NCBI RefSeq assembly: GCF_006149045.1
Contig: NZ_VBSN01000027.1
Coordinates: 682,001 to 746,000 of the forward strand
Length of the DNA stretch: 64,000 nucleotides
From: Dyadobacter flavalbus
GTDB taxonomy: Bacteria; Bacteroidota; Bacteroidia; Cytophagales; Spirosomataceae
Reading direction: 5' to 3'
Made by a program: the position numbers and the translations under genes. The notes beneath the pieces are model-generated. The model was not told where the DNA came from. It saw nothing but the letters and a program-made list of their open reading frames with translations, and searched no databases. Of this stretch, positions 34,787-43,455 are shown piece after piece; within the stretch, counting starts at the first letter, position 1, and each line of letters starts with the position of its first letter.

Positions 34787-35866
34787 ATGGTACCGGATCA
34801 TTTTCAGGTAATTGATTTTAATAAAAAACTTAAATCTTGGTATCTCAAAAACCATCGTCCGCTGCTCTGGAGACAAACAACTGACCCGTATAAAATATGG
34901 CTGTCCGAAATAATTTTACAGCAAACGCGTGTGGCGCAGGGAACTCCGTATTACGAAAAATTCCTGCATCATTATCCGACTGTATTCGATCTGGCCAGCG
35001 CGGACGAGCGTGATGTGCTGCGGCTCTGGCAGGGGCTTGGCTATTATTCAAGGGCAAGGAACATGCACTTTACAGCAAGACAGATTGTGAATGAATACGA
35101 AGGCAAATTCCCTGAAACGGCTGCGGAACTCTCCAGGCTGAAAGGTCTTGGAAACTACACCGCCGCCGCCATTGCTTCCTTTGCTTTCGGCGAAGCAGTT
35201 GCTGCCATCGACGGCAATGTTTACCGCGTCATGTCCAGGATTTTCGGAATTCAGTCGGACATGCTGAGCAATGAAGGTAAAAAGGAATTTGCAGCATTGG
35301 CGAAGGAGCTTGTTTCGCGCGAAGATCCGGCAACCTATAACCAGGCCATGATCGAGTTTGGCGCTATTCAGTGCGTGCCCGTTTCACCGGATTGTTCCGT
35401 TTGTCCTTTTAATGACATTTGTTTTGCTTACGAGTTCAAAATGCAGAACCAGCTTCCGGTAAAAGCTAAAAAAACGGCTGCAAAAAAGCGTTTCTTCAAT
35501 TATTTTATCATTCAGAAAGGTGAAAAGCTTGCCATGAAGGAAAGAACTTCAAAGGATATCTGGAAAGGGCTTTATGACTTTTTTCTTGTAGAATCTGCAA
35601 AACCGCTTGTTTCACCTGATGATTTTGCGGATTATGAAATGCTGAATGAACTGTTGCAAACGGGCATCATCAGGGAAATACCCAAAGAATACATCCATGT
35701 ACTTTCACATCAGAAGCTGCACGTGCACTTTTGGTGGATTACAGTTCCGCAGGAAAAAAATCCGGATCTGTCTGGAAACCTTGCGTTTTACTCAAAAGAA
35801 GAAGTGGAGGAACTTCCAAAACCGATCCTGATCGATACCGTTTTGAAAGAAGTGCATTATTTGTAA
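34787..35866 (+). CDS. mutY: A/G-specific adenine glycosylase
   Basis: Removes adenine mispaired with 8-oxoguanine. The protein has 359 residues from ATG 34787; an in-frame GTG at 34766 would add seven. Visible: PLLWRQTTDPYKIWLSEIILQQT, the helix-hairpin-helix with LKGLGNYTAAAIASFAFG and catalytic Asp in AAIDGNVYRV, and the 4Fe-4S cysteines in CVPVSPDCSVCPFNDIC. The C-terminal NUDIX-like 8-oxoG recognition domain follows (LSHQKLHVHFWW). Divergent from HU and followed by ssb, an arrangement I recall from other Bacteroidota. Confidence 0.96.
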   Translation: MVPDHFQVIDFNKKLKSWYLKNHRPLLWRQTTDPYKIWLSEIILQQTRVAQGTPYYEKFLHHYPTVFDLASADERDVLRLWQGLGYYSRARNMHFTARQIVNEYEGKFPETAAELSRLKGLGNYTAAAIASFAFGEAVAAIDGNVYRVMSRIFGIQSDMLSNEGKKEFAALAKELVSREDPATYNQAMIEFGAIQCVPVSPDCSVCPFNDICFAYEFKMQNQLPVKAKKTAAKKRFFNYFIIQKGEKLAMKERTSKDIWKGLYDFFLVESAKPLVSPDDFADYEMLNELLQTGIIREIPKEYIHVLSHQKLHVHFWWITVPQEKNPDLSGNLAFYSKEEVEELPKPILIDTVLKEVHYL

Positions 35867-35977
35867 AAGAATCTGCATATTGTTGCGGCGGTATCATTTT
35901 CGTTTCTATGAAATATTTTTACAGGATTCATTCGTTTTAAAAATCATTAAGAGGATATAAAAAGCTTTCGGATCCGT

Positions 35978-35985
35978 TATCTTTA
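35978..35985 (+). promoter_or_regulatory. Putative -7 element for ssb
   Basis: TATCTTTA, seven of eight matches to TAnnTTTG, 35 bp before ATG 36021. Confidence 0.45.
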
Positions 35986-36020
35986 AATCTGTTTTTAATA
36001 ATCATTGACAATCAGAAATC

Positions 36021-36494
36021 ATGGCAGGAAGTGTTAATAAAGTAATTTTAATAGGAAATCTGGGAAGTGACCCCGAAGTAAGATACCTCGAAAGCGGATC
36101 GGCAGTGGCCAAATTCAACATTGCTACAACGGAATCGTATACCAACAAAAATGGCGAAAGAGTAGACAACACCGAATGGCACCGGATTGAACTTTGGGAA
36201 GGACTTGCCAAAGTGGCCGAAAAGTATCTTAAAAAAGGAAATCAGGTTTATATCGAAGGCCGTATCCGTACCGACAGCTGGACAGACAAGGAAGGTCAGC
36301 AAAGAACCGGAATAACCATTCGTGCCAACAGCATGACTTTGCTGGGAGGACCGGCCGGTTCCGGCGCAGGAACAGACCCGAATCAGGGCTATTCCCAGTC
36401 ATCGGCGCCGAGAAGCAGTCAGCCTGCGCGTTCATCCGATCCGATTCCGCCGGCGCTGGCAGCAGGCAACGACGACGATGATCTGCCTTTCTGA
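36021..36494 (+). CDS. ssb: Single-stranded DNA-binding protein
   Basis: Protein of 157 residues that coats single-stranded DNA in replication and repair. The OB fold occupies about residues 1-110 (VNKVILIGNLGSDPEVRYLESGSAVAKFNIAT, WHRIELWEGLA, YIEGRIRTDSW). A Gly/Ser/Pro/Gln linker leads to the acidic C-terminal tip DDDDLPF, which recruits partner proteins. It sits between mutY and gldE on the same strand with a 154-bp gap upstream. Confidence 0.97.
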   Translation: MAGSVNKVILIGNLGSDPEVRYLESGSAVAKFNIATTESYTNKNGERVDNTEWHRIELWEGLAKVAEKYLKKGNQVYIEGRIRTDSWTDKEGQQRTGITIRANSMTLLGGPAGSGAGTDPNQGYSQSSAPRSSQPARSSDPIPPALAAGNDDDDLPF

Positions 36495-36636
36495 TTCATA
36501 ACATTCCTGTTTATTAACCGGTTCTGCTCGGAAAAATGCTTATTTCATTTTTTAAAAACATTTGGAATAATATTTGTGAGCAGAATCGCTACATTTAAAC
36601 AAATGAAAGTTTATTGTAAACTTTTCCAGATATTCC

Positions 36637-37953
36637 GTGAAAGAATCAACTGAAAGTGACGATCCTCTCGCCCGAACGCGTACGGGGATTTCATATCCCC
36701 GAAACTGTACGCAAGCTATATTAGCCGGAGTCATCGTACCCACTGATTTTCTGGCGCCATATGACCTCATTATTATCATTGTTTTCTTCTTTATTTCCGT
36801 TTTCCTTTCGGGAATACGTGCTGCATATGCGGCTTCCGGGGCAATGGAAAATCCTTGGGAGCGTAAAAACGAAGCCGAAAGCAACGTTCCAAGCCGGATT
36901 CAGCAACTGGCACTTTCATTGGTTCAGCGTGCGGTAACATTACTCGCATTGTTGCTGGCCGCAAGACTTTTCTGGATGCATTTTCAAAACAGCACAACGG
37001 AGCTGCTTCACTGGATTGCCATCGGAAGTATCGCTGTCTGGGTGTGGCTGGATGCCGTTGTCCGGTATAACTGTGCACGGCGAGCCAACGAGCTTATTCC
37101 CAGAATTGCAGGAACAACGCAATTTCTGATCAAAATCTGCCGTCCGCTTACCCAGCCGATCATGAACCTTGGCTATTCTCTTGGCGTGCTTACTCCGGAA
37201 GGTGCCGACATTTCAACGGAAATGCTGGAATCCAAAGCAGAAAGCGAAGAAGAAACGGACCTTTTAAGAGGGCTTGCCAATTTCAGGCAGACAAACGCCA
37301 AAAAAGCCATGCAGGCGCGGCTGCATATTACAGCTTTTGATATAGAACTGGATTTCCATGAGCTGATGGACAAAATCAATAAATCTGGTTATTCTCGCGT
37401 TCCCGTTTTCCGTGATGACCTCGACCATATTGAAGGTATTCTGAACGTAAAGGATTTACTGCCGCATATTCATCTGGACGAGCATTTTCACTGGCAGAAA
37501 CTTTTACGGCCTGTTTATTTTATTCCTGAAAGCAAGCATCTCGACGATCTGATGAAGGATTTCCAGAACCGCCGTGTGCATATGGCCATTGTTGTGGATG
37601 AATACGGCGGAACCAGCGGCCTCATCACACTGGAAGATATTATAGAAGAAATCTTTGGCGATATTAACGATGAATACGACGAAGATGAAGAAGTAAATTA
37701 CACGCAGGTTGATGATAATACCTACGTCTTTGAAGGAAAGGTGCTTATCAACGATCTTTGCAGAATCCTGAACCTTGAAACGGATTATTTTGATGAGGTC
37801 CGCGGAAGCAGTGAATCGCTGGCGGGGCTGCTGCTGGAATTATTTTCAAGATTGCCGCGAACCGGAGAAATTGCCGTTCACAGGGAAATCACCTTTAAAG
37901 TACAATCGGCTGACAAGAAAAGGATCAAGAAAGTAAGGGTGCTGGTTTCCTGA
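36637..37953 (+). CDS. gldE: Gliding-motility-associated membrane protein GldE (CorC/HlyC-like)
   Basis: Protein of 438 residues. A DUF21-type membrane region covers about residues 40-140, with helices such as LIIIIVFFFISVFLSGIRAAY and AVTLLALLLAARLFW. Two CBS domains follow (SGYSRVPVFRDDLDHIEGILNVKDLL; VHMAIVVDEYGGTSGLITLEDIIEEIFG), then a CorC/transporter-associated domain. GldE supports gliding in Flavobacterium and is similar to magnesium/cobalt efflux-type proteins. Here gldD is not next to it; guaB is. The GTG 36637 start is the only suitable one. A box TACATTTA lies at 36590-36597. Confidence 0.88.
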   Translation: MKESTESDDPLARTRTGISYPRNCTQAILAGVIVPTDFLAPYDLIIIIVFFFISVFLSGIRAAYAASGAMENPWERKNEAESNVPSRIQQLALSLVQRAVTLLALLLAARLFWMHFQNSTTELLHWIAIGSIAVWVWLDAVVRYNCARRANELIPRIAGTTQFLIKICRPLTQPIMNLGYSLGVLTPEGADISTEMLESKAESEEETDLLRGLANFRQTNAKKAMQARLHITAFDIELDFHELMDKINKSGYSRVPVFRDDLDHIEGILNVKDLLPHIHLDEHFHWQKLLRPVYFIPESKHLDDLMKDFQNRRVHMAIVVDEYGGTSGLITLEDIIEEIFGDINDEYDEDEEVNYTQVDDNTYVFEGKVLINDLCRILNLETDYFDEVRGSSESLAGLLLELFSRLPRTGEIAVHREITFKVQSADKKRIKKVRVLVS

Positions 37954-38035
37954 AATTTGCAGCTCTGAAAAAAAACTTTGCCAAGAATATTTATCGGGAA
38001 AGTGCAATTTATTTTATTTACTGCAAACTTCTTCA

Positions 38036-38043
38036 TAATTTTG
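38036..38043 (+). promoter_or_regulatory. -7 promoter element (TAATTTTG) for guaB
   Basis: Exact TAnnTTTG match 28 bp before ATG 38072. Confidence 0.6.
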
Positions 38044-38071
38044 CCCGGCAAATAACAATCGTTTATTTGCT

Positions 38072-39547
38072 ATGAGCACAGAGCTATCCAAAGTCCTCCT
38101 TGAGGCACTCACTTACGACGACGTTCTTCTAATACCTGGTTATTCAGAGATCCTGCCTCGCAATACAACAACCAAAACCAAGCTTACCCGTAACATTGAG
38201 CTGAACGTGCCGCTTGTTTCTGCTGCAATGGATACGGTAACCGAATTTGATCTCGCTATTGCCATGGCGCAGGAAGGAGGAATCGGTATTATTCACAAGA
38301 ATATGAGCCTTGAAGCTCAGGCTGAGCAAGTACGGAAGGTAAAACGTTCGGAAAGCGGAATGATCCTGGATCCAATCACACTTTCGGATACTGCAACACT
38401 GGGCGATGCGCATCAGATCATGCGTGAGTTCAAAATCGGCGGCATTCCCGTAATTGACAAAGATCACAAGCTGATCGGTATCCTTACAAACAGGGATCTG
38501 CGTTTTGAGAAAGAAATGTCAAAACCGGTAACCGAGATCATGACCAAGGAAAAGCTGATTACGGCATCCGAAGGTTTGTCGCTGGACGACGCGGAAAAAA
38601 TCCTGCAGGAATACAAAATCGAAAAACTCCCGATTGTAGATGCCGAGTATCGTCTTACCGGCTTGATTACTTACAAAGACATACTTAAACGTAAATCGCA
38701 CCCGAATGCGTGCAAGGACGAATACGGAAGGCTGCGCGTCGGGGCAGCAGTAGGCGTAACGCATGATTTGCTGAAAAGAGTGGAGGCGCTGGTAAAAGCC
38801 GGAGTGGATGTCATCAGCCTTGATACGGCACACGGCCATTCTTTTGGCGTTATTGAAGCTTTGAAATCTGTAAAACAGCACTTTCCGAAACTGGATGTCA
38901 TTGCAGGAAATGTAGCAACCGGTGAAGGTGCAAAAGCATTGGCGGATGCTGGTGCGGACGCAGTAAAAGTAGGAGTAGGGCCGGGAAGTATCTGCACAAC
39001 GCGGATCATTGCCGGTATCGGTGTTCCGCAGCTTACTGCAGTCATGTGGGCAGCCGAGGCGCTGAAAGGCACAGACGTTCCTGTAATTGCCGATGGCGGA
39101 ATCCGTTTTTCAGGTGATATTACAAAAGCTTTGGCCGGCGGTGCAAGTACAATCATGATCGGTTCCATGCTGGCCGGAAGCGACGAAGCGCCGGGTGAAA
39201 TCGTCATTTATGAAGGACGGAAATTCAAAGCTTATCGGGGAATGGGATCGGTGGAAGCCATGGAAGACGGTTCCAAAGACCGGTATTTTCAGGATGCGGA
39301 GGATGATATCAAAAAGCTTGTTCCGGAGGGAATTGTAGGCCGGGTTCCGTTCAAAGGCAAAGTTTCAGAAATCGTTTACCAAATGGTTGGCGGGCTGAAA
39401 GCCGGAATGGGTTACTGCGGAGCCTCGAATATTACCGAACTGCAAAAAGCACAATTTGTAAAAATAACTTCTGCCGGAGTGAAAGAAAGTCATCCGCACG
39501 ATGTAATGATCCAGAAAGAAGCACCCAATTACTCTTCGAAATCTTGA
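38072..39547 (+). CDS. guaB: IMP dehydrogenase
   Basis: Oxidises IMP to XMP with NAD+, the committed step to GTP. The protein has 491 residues. The N-terminal part of the barrel starts [19 protein letters not shown]; two CBS domains lie at about residues 95-205; the catalytic loop is GPGSICTTR with Cys308; then [20 protein letters not shown] and [10 protein letters not shown]. The gene is alone, with two strong terminators after it. No guaA nearby. Confidence 0.97.
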   Translation: MSTELSKVLLEALTYDDVLLIPGYSEILPRNTTTKTKLTRNIELNVPLVSAAMDTVTEFDLAIAMAQEGGIGIIHKNMSLEAQAEQVRKVKRSESGMILDPITLSDTATLGDAHQIMREFKIGGIPVIDKDHKLIGILTNRDLRFEKEMSKPVTEIMTKEKLITASEGLSLDDAEKILQEYKIEKLPIVDAEYRLTGLITYKDILKRKSHPNACKDEYGRLRVGAAVGVTHDLLKRVEALVKAGVDVISLDTAHGHSFGVIEALKSVKQHFPKLDVIAGNVATGEGAKALADAGADAVKVGVGPGSICTTRIIAGIGVPQLTAVMWAAEALKGTDVPVIADGGIRFSGDITKALAGGASTIMIGSMLAGSDEAPGEIVIYEGRKFKAYRGMGSVEAMEDGSKDRYFQDAEDDIKKLVPEGIVGRVPFKGKVSEIVYQMVGGLKAGMGYCGASNITELQKAQFVKITSAGVKESHPHDVMIQKEAPNYSSKS

Positions 39548-39630
39548 TGAGCTGTTAGCTTCTAGCGGTTAGCTATTAGCTTTTAGTTAGCGTTCTTTCA
39601 TTTGGCTAAAAGCTTTCAACAAATAACAAC

Positions 39631-39665
39631 AAAAAAGCTGTCGGCTCCGAGCTGGCAGCTTTTTT
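39631..39665. terminator. First of two tandem bidirectional terminators (guaB side)
   Basis: AAAAAAGCTG (39631-39640) pairs with CAGCTTTTTT (39656-39665). The A run and T run suit both strands. Confidence 0.85.
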
Positions 39666-39676
39666 GGTTCTGACAA

Positions 39677-39713
39677 AAAAAGAGCTGTCGGCTTCTGGCT
39701 AACAGCTCTTTTT
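39677..39713. terminator. Second tandem bidirectional terminator (DedA side)
   Basis: AAAAAGAGCTGT (39677-39688) pairs with ACAGCTCTTTTT (39702-39713), 12 bp perfect. Together with the first it isolates guaB from the convergent DedA gene. Confidence 0.85.
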
Positions 39714-39786
39714 ACAGGAATATAAATTTAATGCTTAAAGCTAAAATAATCAAATTGCTAACAGCCAATCGCTAATAGCTAATCTC

Positions 39787-40443
39787 CTATGCAGCAGTCG
39801 GTTTTGTAAAACGGCTTTTGAAATACTGGAAAATCATTGGAAGTATGGAGAAGCCGATTATGCCGAAAATAACCAGTTCGAAGTTCTTTTTAACAATTTC
39901 CATGTTGCCAAAGAAAAAGCCCAGCAGTGTAAGTGTCGGGACCCATAAAATAGCTCCAATTACGCAGTAAACAATGTATTTTGAATAATTCATACTTCCG
40001 GCGCCGGCCACGAACGGAGCAACTGTACGCACAATCGGAATGAAGCGAGCCATGATTACGGTGCTTCCGCCATGCTTTTCGTAGAATGCTTCTGTTTTTT
40101 CAAGATACTCTCTTTTCAGGAATAATATACGCTCCCGTTTCTTGATTTCTCCGCCAAACTTTTTACCCGTAAAGTAATTGACATTGTCACCCAGAAGTGC
40201 CGCAATGATCAGTACGATAATAATCAGCCATACATTCAGGCCGGTTCCCTGATTGGCTGCAATGGCTCCCGCAGCGAATAACAGCGAATCGCCCGGCAGC
40301 AAAGGCATGATTACAAGTCCGGTTTCTGTAAAAACAATCAGGAACAGAATAACATAAGTAAGCGTGCCGTATTGTTCCACGATATTGAACAAATGCTTGT
40401 CCAGATGAAGAAAGAAATCAATGAACTGCGTTAGAAATTCCAT
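39787..40443 (-). CDS. DedA family membrane protein
   Basis: Inner-membrane protein of 218 residues with the VTT/DedA domain; several family members are now linked to undecaprenyl phosphate recycling. Visible: the ETGLVIMPLLPGDSLLFAAGAIA re-entrant segment with the conserved E and PGD, GDNVNYFTGKKFG, and FYEKHGGSTVIMARFIPIVRTVAPFVAGAG with the F-x3-R-x-P arginine motif. About five hydrophobic segments. It ends next to the repeat-rich gap after guaB and starts 41 bp after the phosphosulfolactate synthase gene. Confidence 0.93.
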   Translation of the reverse strand: MEFLTQFIDFFLHLDKHLFNIVEQYGTLTYVILFLIVFTETGLVIMPLLPGDSLLFAAGAIAANQGTGLNVWLIIIVLIIAALLGDNVNYFTGKKFGGEIKKRERILFLKREYLEKTEAFYEKHGGSTVIMARFIPIVRTVAPFVAGAGSMNYSKYIVYCVIGAILWVPTLTLLGFFFGNMEIVKKNFELVIFGIIGFSILPMIFQYFKSRFTKPTAA

Positions 40444-40484
40444 AGCTAATTTAATTTAACAAGTCTGTATTTAAGTATGTGATA

Positions 40485-41279
40485 TTATTTGGAATCGATT
40501 TTCCACTTTTGCTTGGTCTTTGTATTCAGGAAGTGATTGAAAGTATCTCCGCGCAATCCCAAACGGATTGTTTCCAGCGGAATGAGTTCACTCGGGGCAA
40601 TATTCCCTAAATTCACATTGGCGCCCAGCAATTTTACAAACCAGACTTGCTGCGATTTCTGCGGCGCTTCCCAGAGCATGTCTTCAAAGGCGATTTCAGT
40701 CAGGATTTCTTCAACAAGCCCTTGCCGCACTTCACCGCTTGCCCTGAACAATCCTACATTTCCTGATTCTCTGGCCTCGCCAATTACTTTCCATGCACCC
40801 GCCTGCAGTTCAGATTTGATCAGCTGTATCCATTTGTAAGGCGGAATGATCTTGTTTTCATCCTTTGAGCCTACTTCGGAAAGCACAGTGACCTGCTTGG
40901 AAAGTGCATGAATATATTCACATTTTACATCCTGCGCCATTTCAATGGAGCCATCCGAAACTTCCGCATATTTCAGATCGTATTTATCAAGCAGCTTTCG
41001 GTAATCGTCAAACTGATTTCTTACGACAAAGGCTTCAAACAACGTCCCGCCAAAATAAACAGGAATGTTGGCGCTCTTGTAAATAGCCAGTTTTTCGTTC
41101 AGGTTCGGCGTTACAAAGGAAGTGGCCCAGCCAAGCTTTACGATATCTATATAAGGGGATGCAGTGGAAATCATATCTTCTGTTTCCCTGATACTTAGCC
41201 CTTTATCCATTACCATGGTAATCCCCTTTTCCCTGGGCTTTTCAGTACGGACAGGAACTTGCGATAACGTAAAATTCAT
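40485..41279 (-). CDS. Phosphosulfolactate synthase homologue (ComA family)
   Basis: TIM-barrel protein of 264 residues. It matches the phosphosulfolactate synthase family, which adds sulfite to phosphoenolpyruvate: RTEKPREKGITMVMDKGLSI at the N-terminus, DIVKLGWATSF, VYFGGTLFEAFV, YAEVSDGSIEM and LLSEVGSKDE-type blocks. In methanogens this starts coenzyme M synthesis, which is not expected here. In Bacteroidota it might feed sulfonate chemistry such as sulfonolipid heads (inference). ATG 41279 is chosen because the upstream open frame runs through the promoter palindrome at 41316-41336. Confidence 0.85.
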   Translation of the reverse strand: MNFTLSQVPVRTEKPREKGITMVMDKGLSIRETEDMISTASPYIDIVKLGWATSFVTPNLNEKLAIYKSANIPVYFGGTLFEAFVVRNQFDDYRKLLDKYDLKYAEVSDGSIEMAQDVKCEYIHALSKQVTVLSEVGSKDENKIIPPYKWIQLIKSELQAGAWKVIGEARESGNVGLFRASGEVRQGLVEEILTEIAFEDMLWEAPQKSQQVWFVKLLGANVNLGNIAPSELIPLETIRLGLRGDTFNHFLNTKTKQKWKIDSK

Positions 41280-41315
41280 ATATGAGTATGCTTTTATCTC
41301 TGGCAAAAACTCCGG

Positions 41316-41336
41316 CAAAGGTAGTAATTACCTTTG
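41316..41336. promoter_or_regulatory. Palindrome forming two back-to-back -7 boxes
   Basis: CAAAGGTA (41316-41323) and TACCTTTG (41329-41336) are exact inverted copies of the TAnnTTTG element separated by 5 bp. The left box reads leftward to the phosphosulfolactate synthase gene (start 41279), the right box rightward to the thioesterase gene (start 41461). Confidence 0.6.
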
Positions 41337-41460
41337 ATACGTAGCAATAAAATCCATGTCAATGACTGATTACCCTGTATCTTTCTGAGATAATTACTAT
41401 TTTTATAATGTTGCCGTATATAACGGTGACTTTTCAAACGTGCACATATATAATTCCTTA

Positions 41461-41928
41461 ATGGATTCTGAAAACAAAAGGATTGATTTCCTGAGACAAT
41501 TTATAGGAAAGCCGGCAAGTCAGGATTTTTCACCGGTTGCCAACTGGCTGAACGGCAAGCTTATTGATGTAGGCATAAACTTTATGGAAGTGGAATATGT
41601 CGTTCGGGAAGATATGTGCAATCCGATGCGGACGCTGCACGGCGGCATTGCAGCCACGATTCTTGATGACATCGTCGGCACGATGGTTTACGCAATGGGC
41701 CGGGAATTTGCATTTACCTCTGTGAACCTGAACTGTGATTTTCTGAACCCGGCTGTTCCCGGACAGGTTATCATTGCCAAATCAAAAGTGATCCGTTCGG
41801 GCAGAAACATCGTGCATGTGGAAGGAGAAATTGTAAGTACAGAAGGAAAAATCATCGCCAAATGTACGAGCAACCTCATTCAGACTGCACTTAAAATTCC
41901 GGACGTACCCGCCGTTACATTCCGGTAA
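41461..41928 (+). CDS. PaaI-family hotdog thioesterase
   Basis: Small hotdog-fold thioesterase of 155 residues. Core: MEVEYVVREDMCNPMRTLHGGIAATILDDIVGTM, with the conserved N-P-x-x-x-x-HGG and Asp of the active site, then FTSVNLNCDFLNPAVPGQ and IVHVEGEI. ATG 41461 is preferred; GTG 41440 would add seven residues. It is followed after 16 bp by mazG. It probably acts on acyl- or aryl-CoA; the natural substrate is unknown. Confidence 0.9.
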   Translation: MDSENKRIDFLRQFIGKPASQDFSPVANWLNGKLIDVGINFMEVEYVVREDMCNPMRTLHGGIAATILDDIVGTMVYAMGREFAFTSVNLNCDFLNPAVPGQVIIAKSKVIRSGRNIVHVEGEIVSTEGKIIAKCTSNLIQTALKIPDVPAVTFR

Positions 41929-41944
41929 CATTTACCTTTACTCT

Positions 41945-42778
41945 ATGGACAAACAATTCAGTGACCTGCCGGAAAGCAGGCAGCAGCAGTTAATGGCATT
42001 TGACCGGCTGCTGACGATCATGGACGAACTCCGTGAAAAATGCCCGTGGGACCGGAAACAAACGATGGAAAGTCTCAGGCATCTGACTATTGAAGAAACC
42101 TACGAACTTTCGGACTCCATTATTGAAAATGACATTCCCGAAGTCAAAAAAGAACTCGGCGATCTGCTGCTGCACATTGTCTTTTATGCCAAAATAGCTT
42201 CTGAACAAAAAGAAGATAATGCTTATCACTTTGATATTAAAGATGTTCTGAACGGAATTTGTGAAAAACTCATTTCCCGGCATCCGCATATTTACGGTGA
42301 TGCCGTGGCAGATTCCGAAGAAGCCGTCAAGCAGAACTGGGAAAAGCTTAAACTCAAAGAAGGAAACAAGTCCGTTTTATCCGGCGTCCCGGCTTCACTG
42401 CCCGCACTCGTAAAAGCCATGCGGATTCAGGAAAAGGCAAGAGGCGCAGGGTTTGACTGGGATGAAAAGCAGCAGGTCTGGGAAAAGGTAGAGGAAGAAC
42501 TTAAAGAATTCAGGGATCATTTCAATATTGAGTCAAACGAAGTGATTGATCAGAAAGAAGCCGAAGGTGAGTTTGGCGACCTGCTGTTTTCGCTTGTCAA
42601 TTATTCCAGATTTGTAGATATCAATCCGGAAACGGCTTTGGAAAGGACCAACAAAAAATTCATCAGACGTTTTCAGTACCTCGAAGAAGCTTCAAAGGCC
42701 GACGGCAAGACTTTGTCCGAAATGTCTTTGCAGGAAATGGACGAATACTGGAACAAGGCCAAGGAAACCGGAGTTTAA
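41945..42778 (+). CDS. mazG: Nucleoside triphosphate pyrophosphohydrolase MazG
   Basis: House-cleaning NTP pyrophosphohydrolase of 277 residues. Two tandem MazG domains are visible. The first has the metal motif EETYELSDSI and later KKELGDLLLHIVFYA; the second has EEELKEFRDHF and EGEFGDLLFSLVNYSRF. CPWDRKQTMESLRHLTIEE is the usual N-terminal block. It is in a run with the upstream thioesterase and the downstream thiamine pyrophosphokinase (11 bp gap). Confidence 0.95.
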   Translation: MDKQFSDLPESRQQQLMAFDRLLTIMDELREKCPWDRKQTMESLRHLTIEETYELSDSIIENDIPEVKKELGDLLLHIVFYAKIASEQKEDNAYHFDIKDVLNGICEKLISRHPHIYGDAVADSEEAVKQNWEKLKLKEGNKSVLSGVPASLPALVKAMRIQEKARGAGFDWDEKQQVWEKVEEELKEFRDHFNIESNEVIDQKEAEGEFGDLLFSLVNYSRFVDINPETALERTNKKFIRRFQYLEEASKADGKTLSEMSLQEMDEYWNKAKETGV

Positions 42779-42789
42779 AAGCGCATTTC

Positions 42790-43455
42790 ATGTCGTCGCA
42801 TCATATTGTCAGAGAAAAACAGGAGCCTGCGCTCATCATTGCCAACGGCGAAGCCTGCAGCGATGAGCTGCTTGGCCAGTTGCTGGAATGGAGCCCGTTT
42901 ATCGTCGTGCTGGATCAGGCCATTTACCGGGTTCTGGATCTGGGTATCAAAGTGGATGTGTGGATGGGCGACTTTGATCAGGAGCATGATTTCGAAATGA
43001 TCCGTTCCAGACAGGCGCCGCTGGAAATCATCAATACGCCCGATCAGGAAAAAACAGATCTTGAAAAAGCAATTGATTTTCTGATTGAGCGGGGCTTTCC
43101 TGCGGCCAATGTCGTCTGGGCAACCGGCCGCCGGGCCGATCACGCCATAACGAACATTACAAATCTGGTCCGTTACAAGGAAAAAATCCGGCTGGTGTTA
43201 TTAGATGATTATTCCAAAATTTTTCCTCTGTCCGGAACATTCGAAAAATGGTATGTCGCCGGAACGCCCGTTTCACTCATTCCGGTCGGGATTGTGGAAG
43301 GAATTGAAACAAACGGGTTAAAATACAATCTCAATAATGAAACGCTCACATTGGGGCATAGAACGGGAAACAGCAATGAAGCCGAAAAAGACGGTATGGT
43401 TCGTATTTCAGCCAAAAAAGGCGATTTATTGATTATGGAATGCTGGGATTTATAA
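42790..43455 (+). CDS. Thiamine pyrophosphokinase-like protein
   Basis: Protein of 221 residues with the thiamine diphosphokinase fold, which makes ThDP from thiamine and ATP. Visible: ALIIANGEACS, VWMGDFDQEH (the GDxD motif), PDQEKTDLEKAIDFLIERG, and TGRRADHAITNI in place of the usual G-G-R-x-DH. A C-terminal beta domain (GLKYNLNNETLTLGHRTGNSN) is the thiamine-binding part. The motif after VVLDQAI lacks the common D-G-G/A, so activity is likely but not certain. The stop overlaps the convergent M1 gene by 6 bp (TTATAA at 43450-43455). Confidence 0.87.
   Translation: MSSHHIVREKQEPALIIANGEACSDELLGQLLEWSPFIVVLDQAIYRVLDLGIKVDVWMGDFDQEHDFEMIRSRQAPLEIINTPDQEKTDLEKAIDFLIERGFPAANVVWATGRRADHAITNITNLVRYKEKIRLVLLDDYSKIFPLSGTFEKWYVAGTPVSLIPVGIVEGIETNGLKYNLNNETLTLGHRTGNSNEAEKDGMVRISAKKGDLLIMECWDL

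Larger units (their letters stand above)
39550..39785. repeat. Interspersed AGCTNTTAGC-type short repeats
   Basis: The gap between guaB and the DedA gene is filled with degenerate copies of TTAGC/GCTAA words in both orientations (GCTGTTAGC, GGTTAGCTATTAGC, TTTTAGTTAGC, GCTAACAGC, GCTAATAGCTAA). Similar runs occur at 6801-6831 and 45161-45232. Two of the inverted units form terminators here. Confidence 0.7.
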
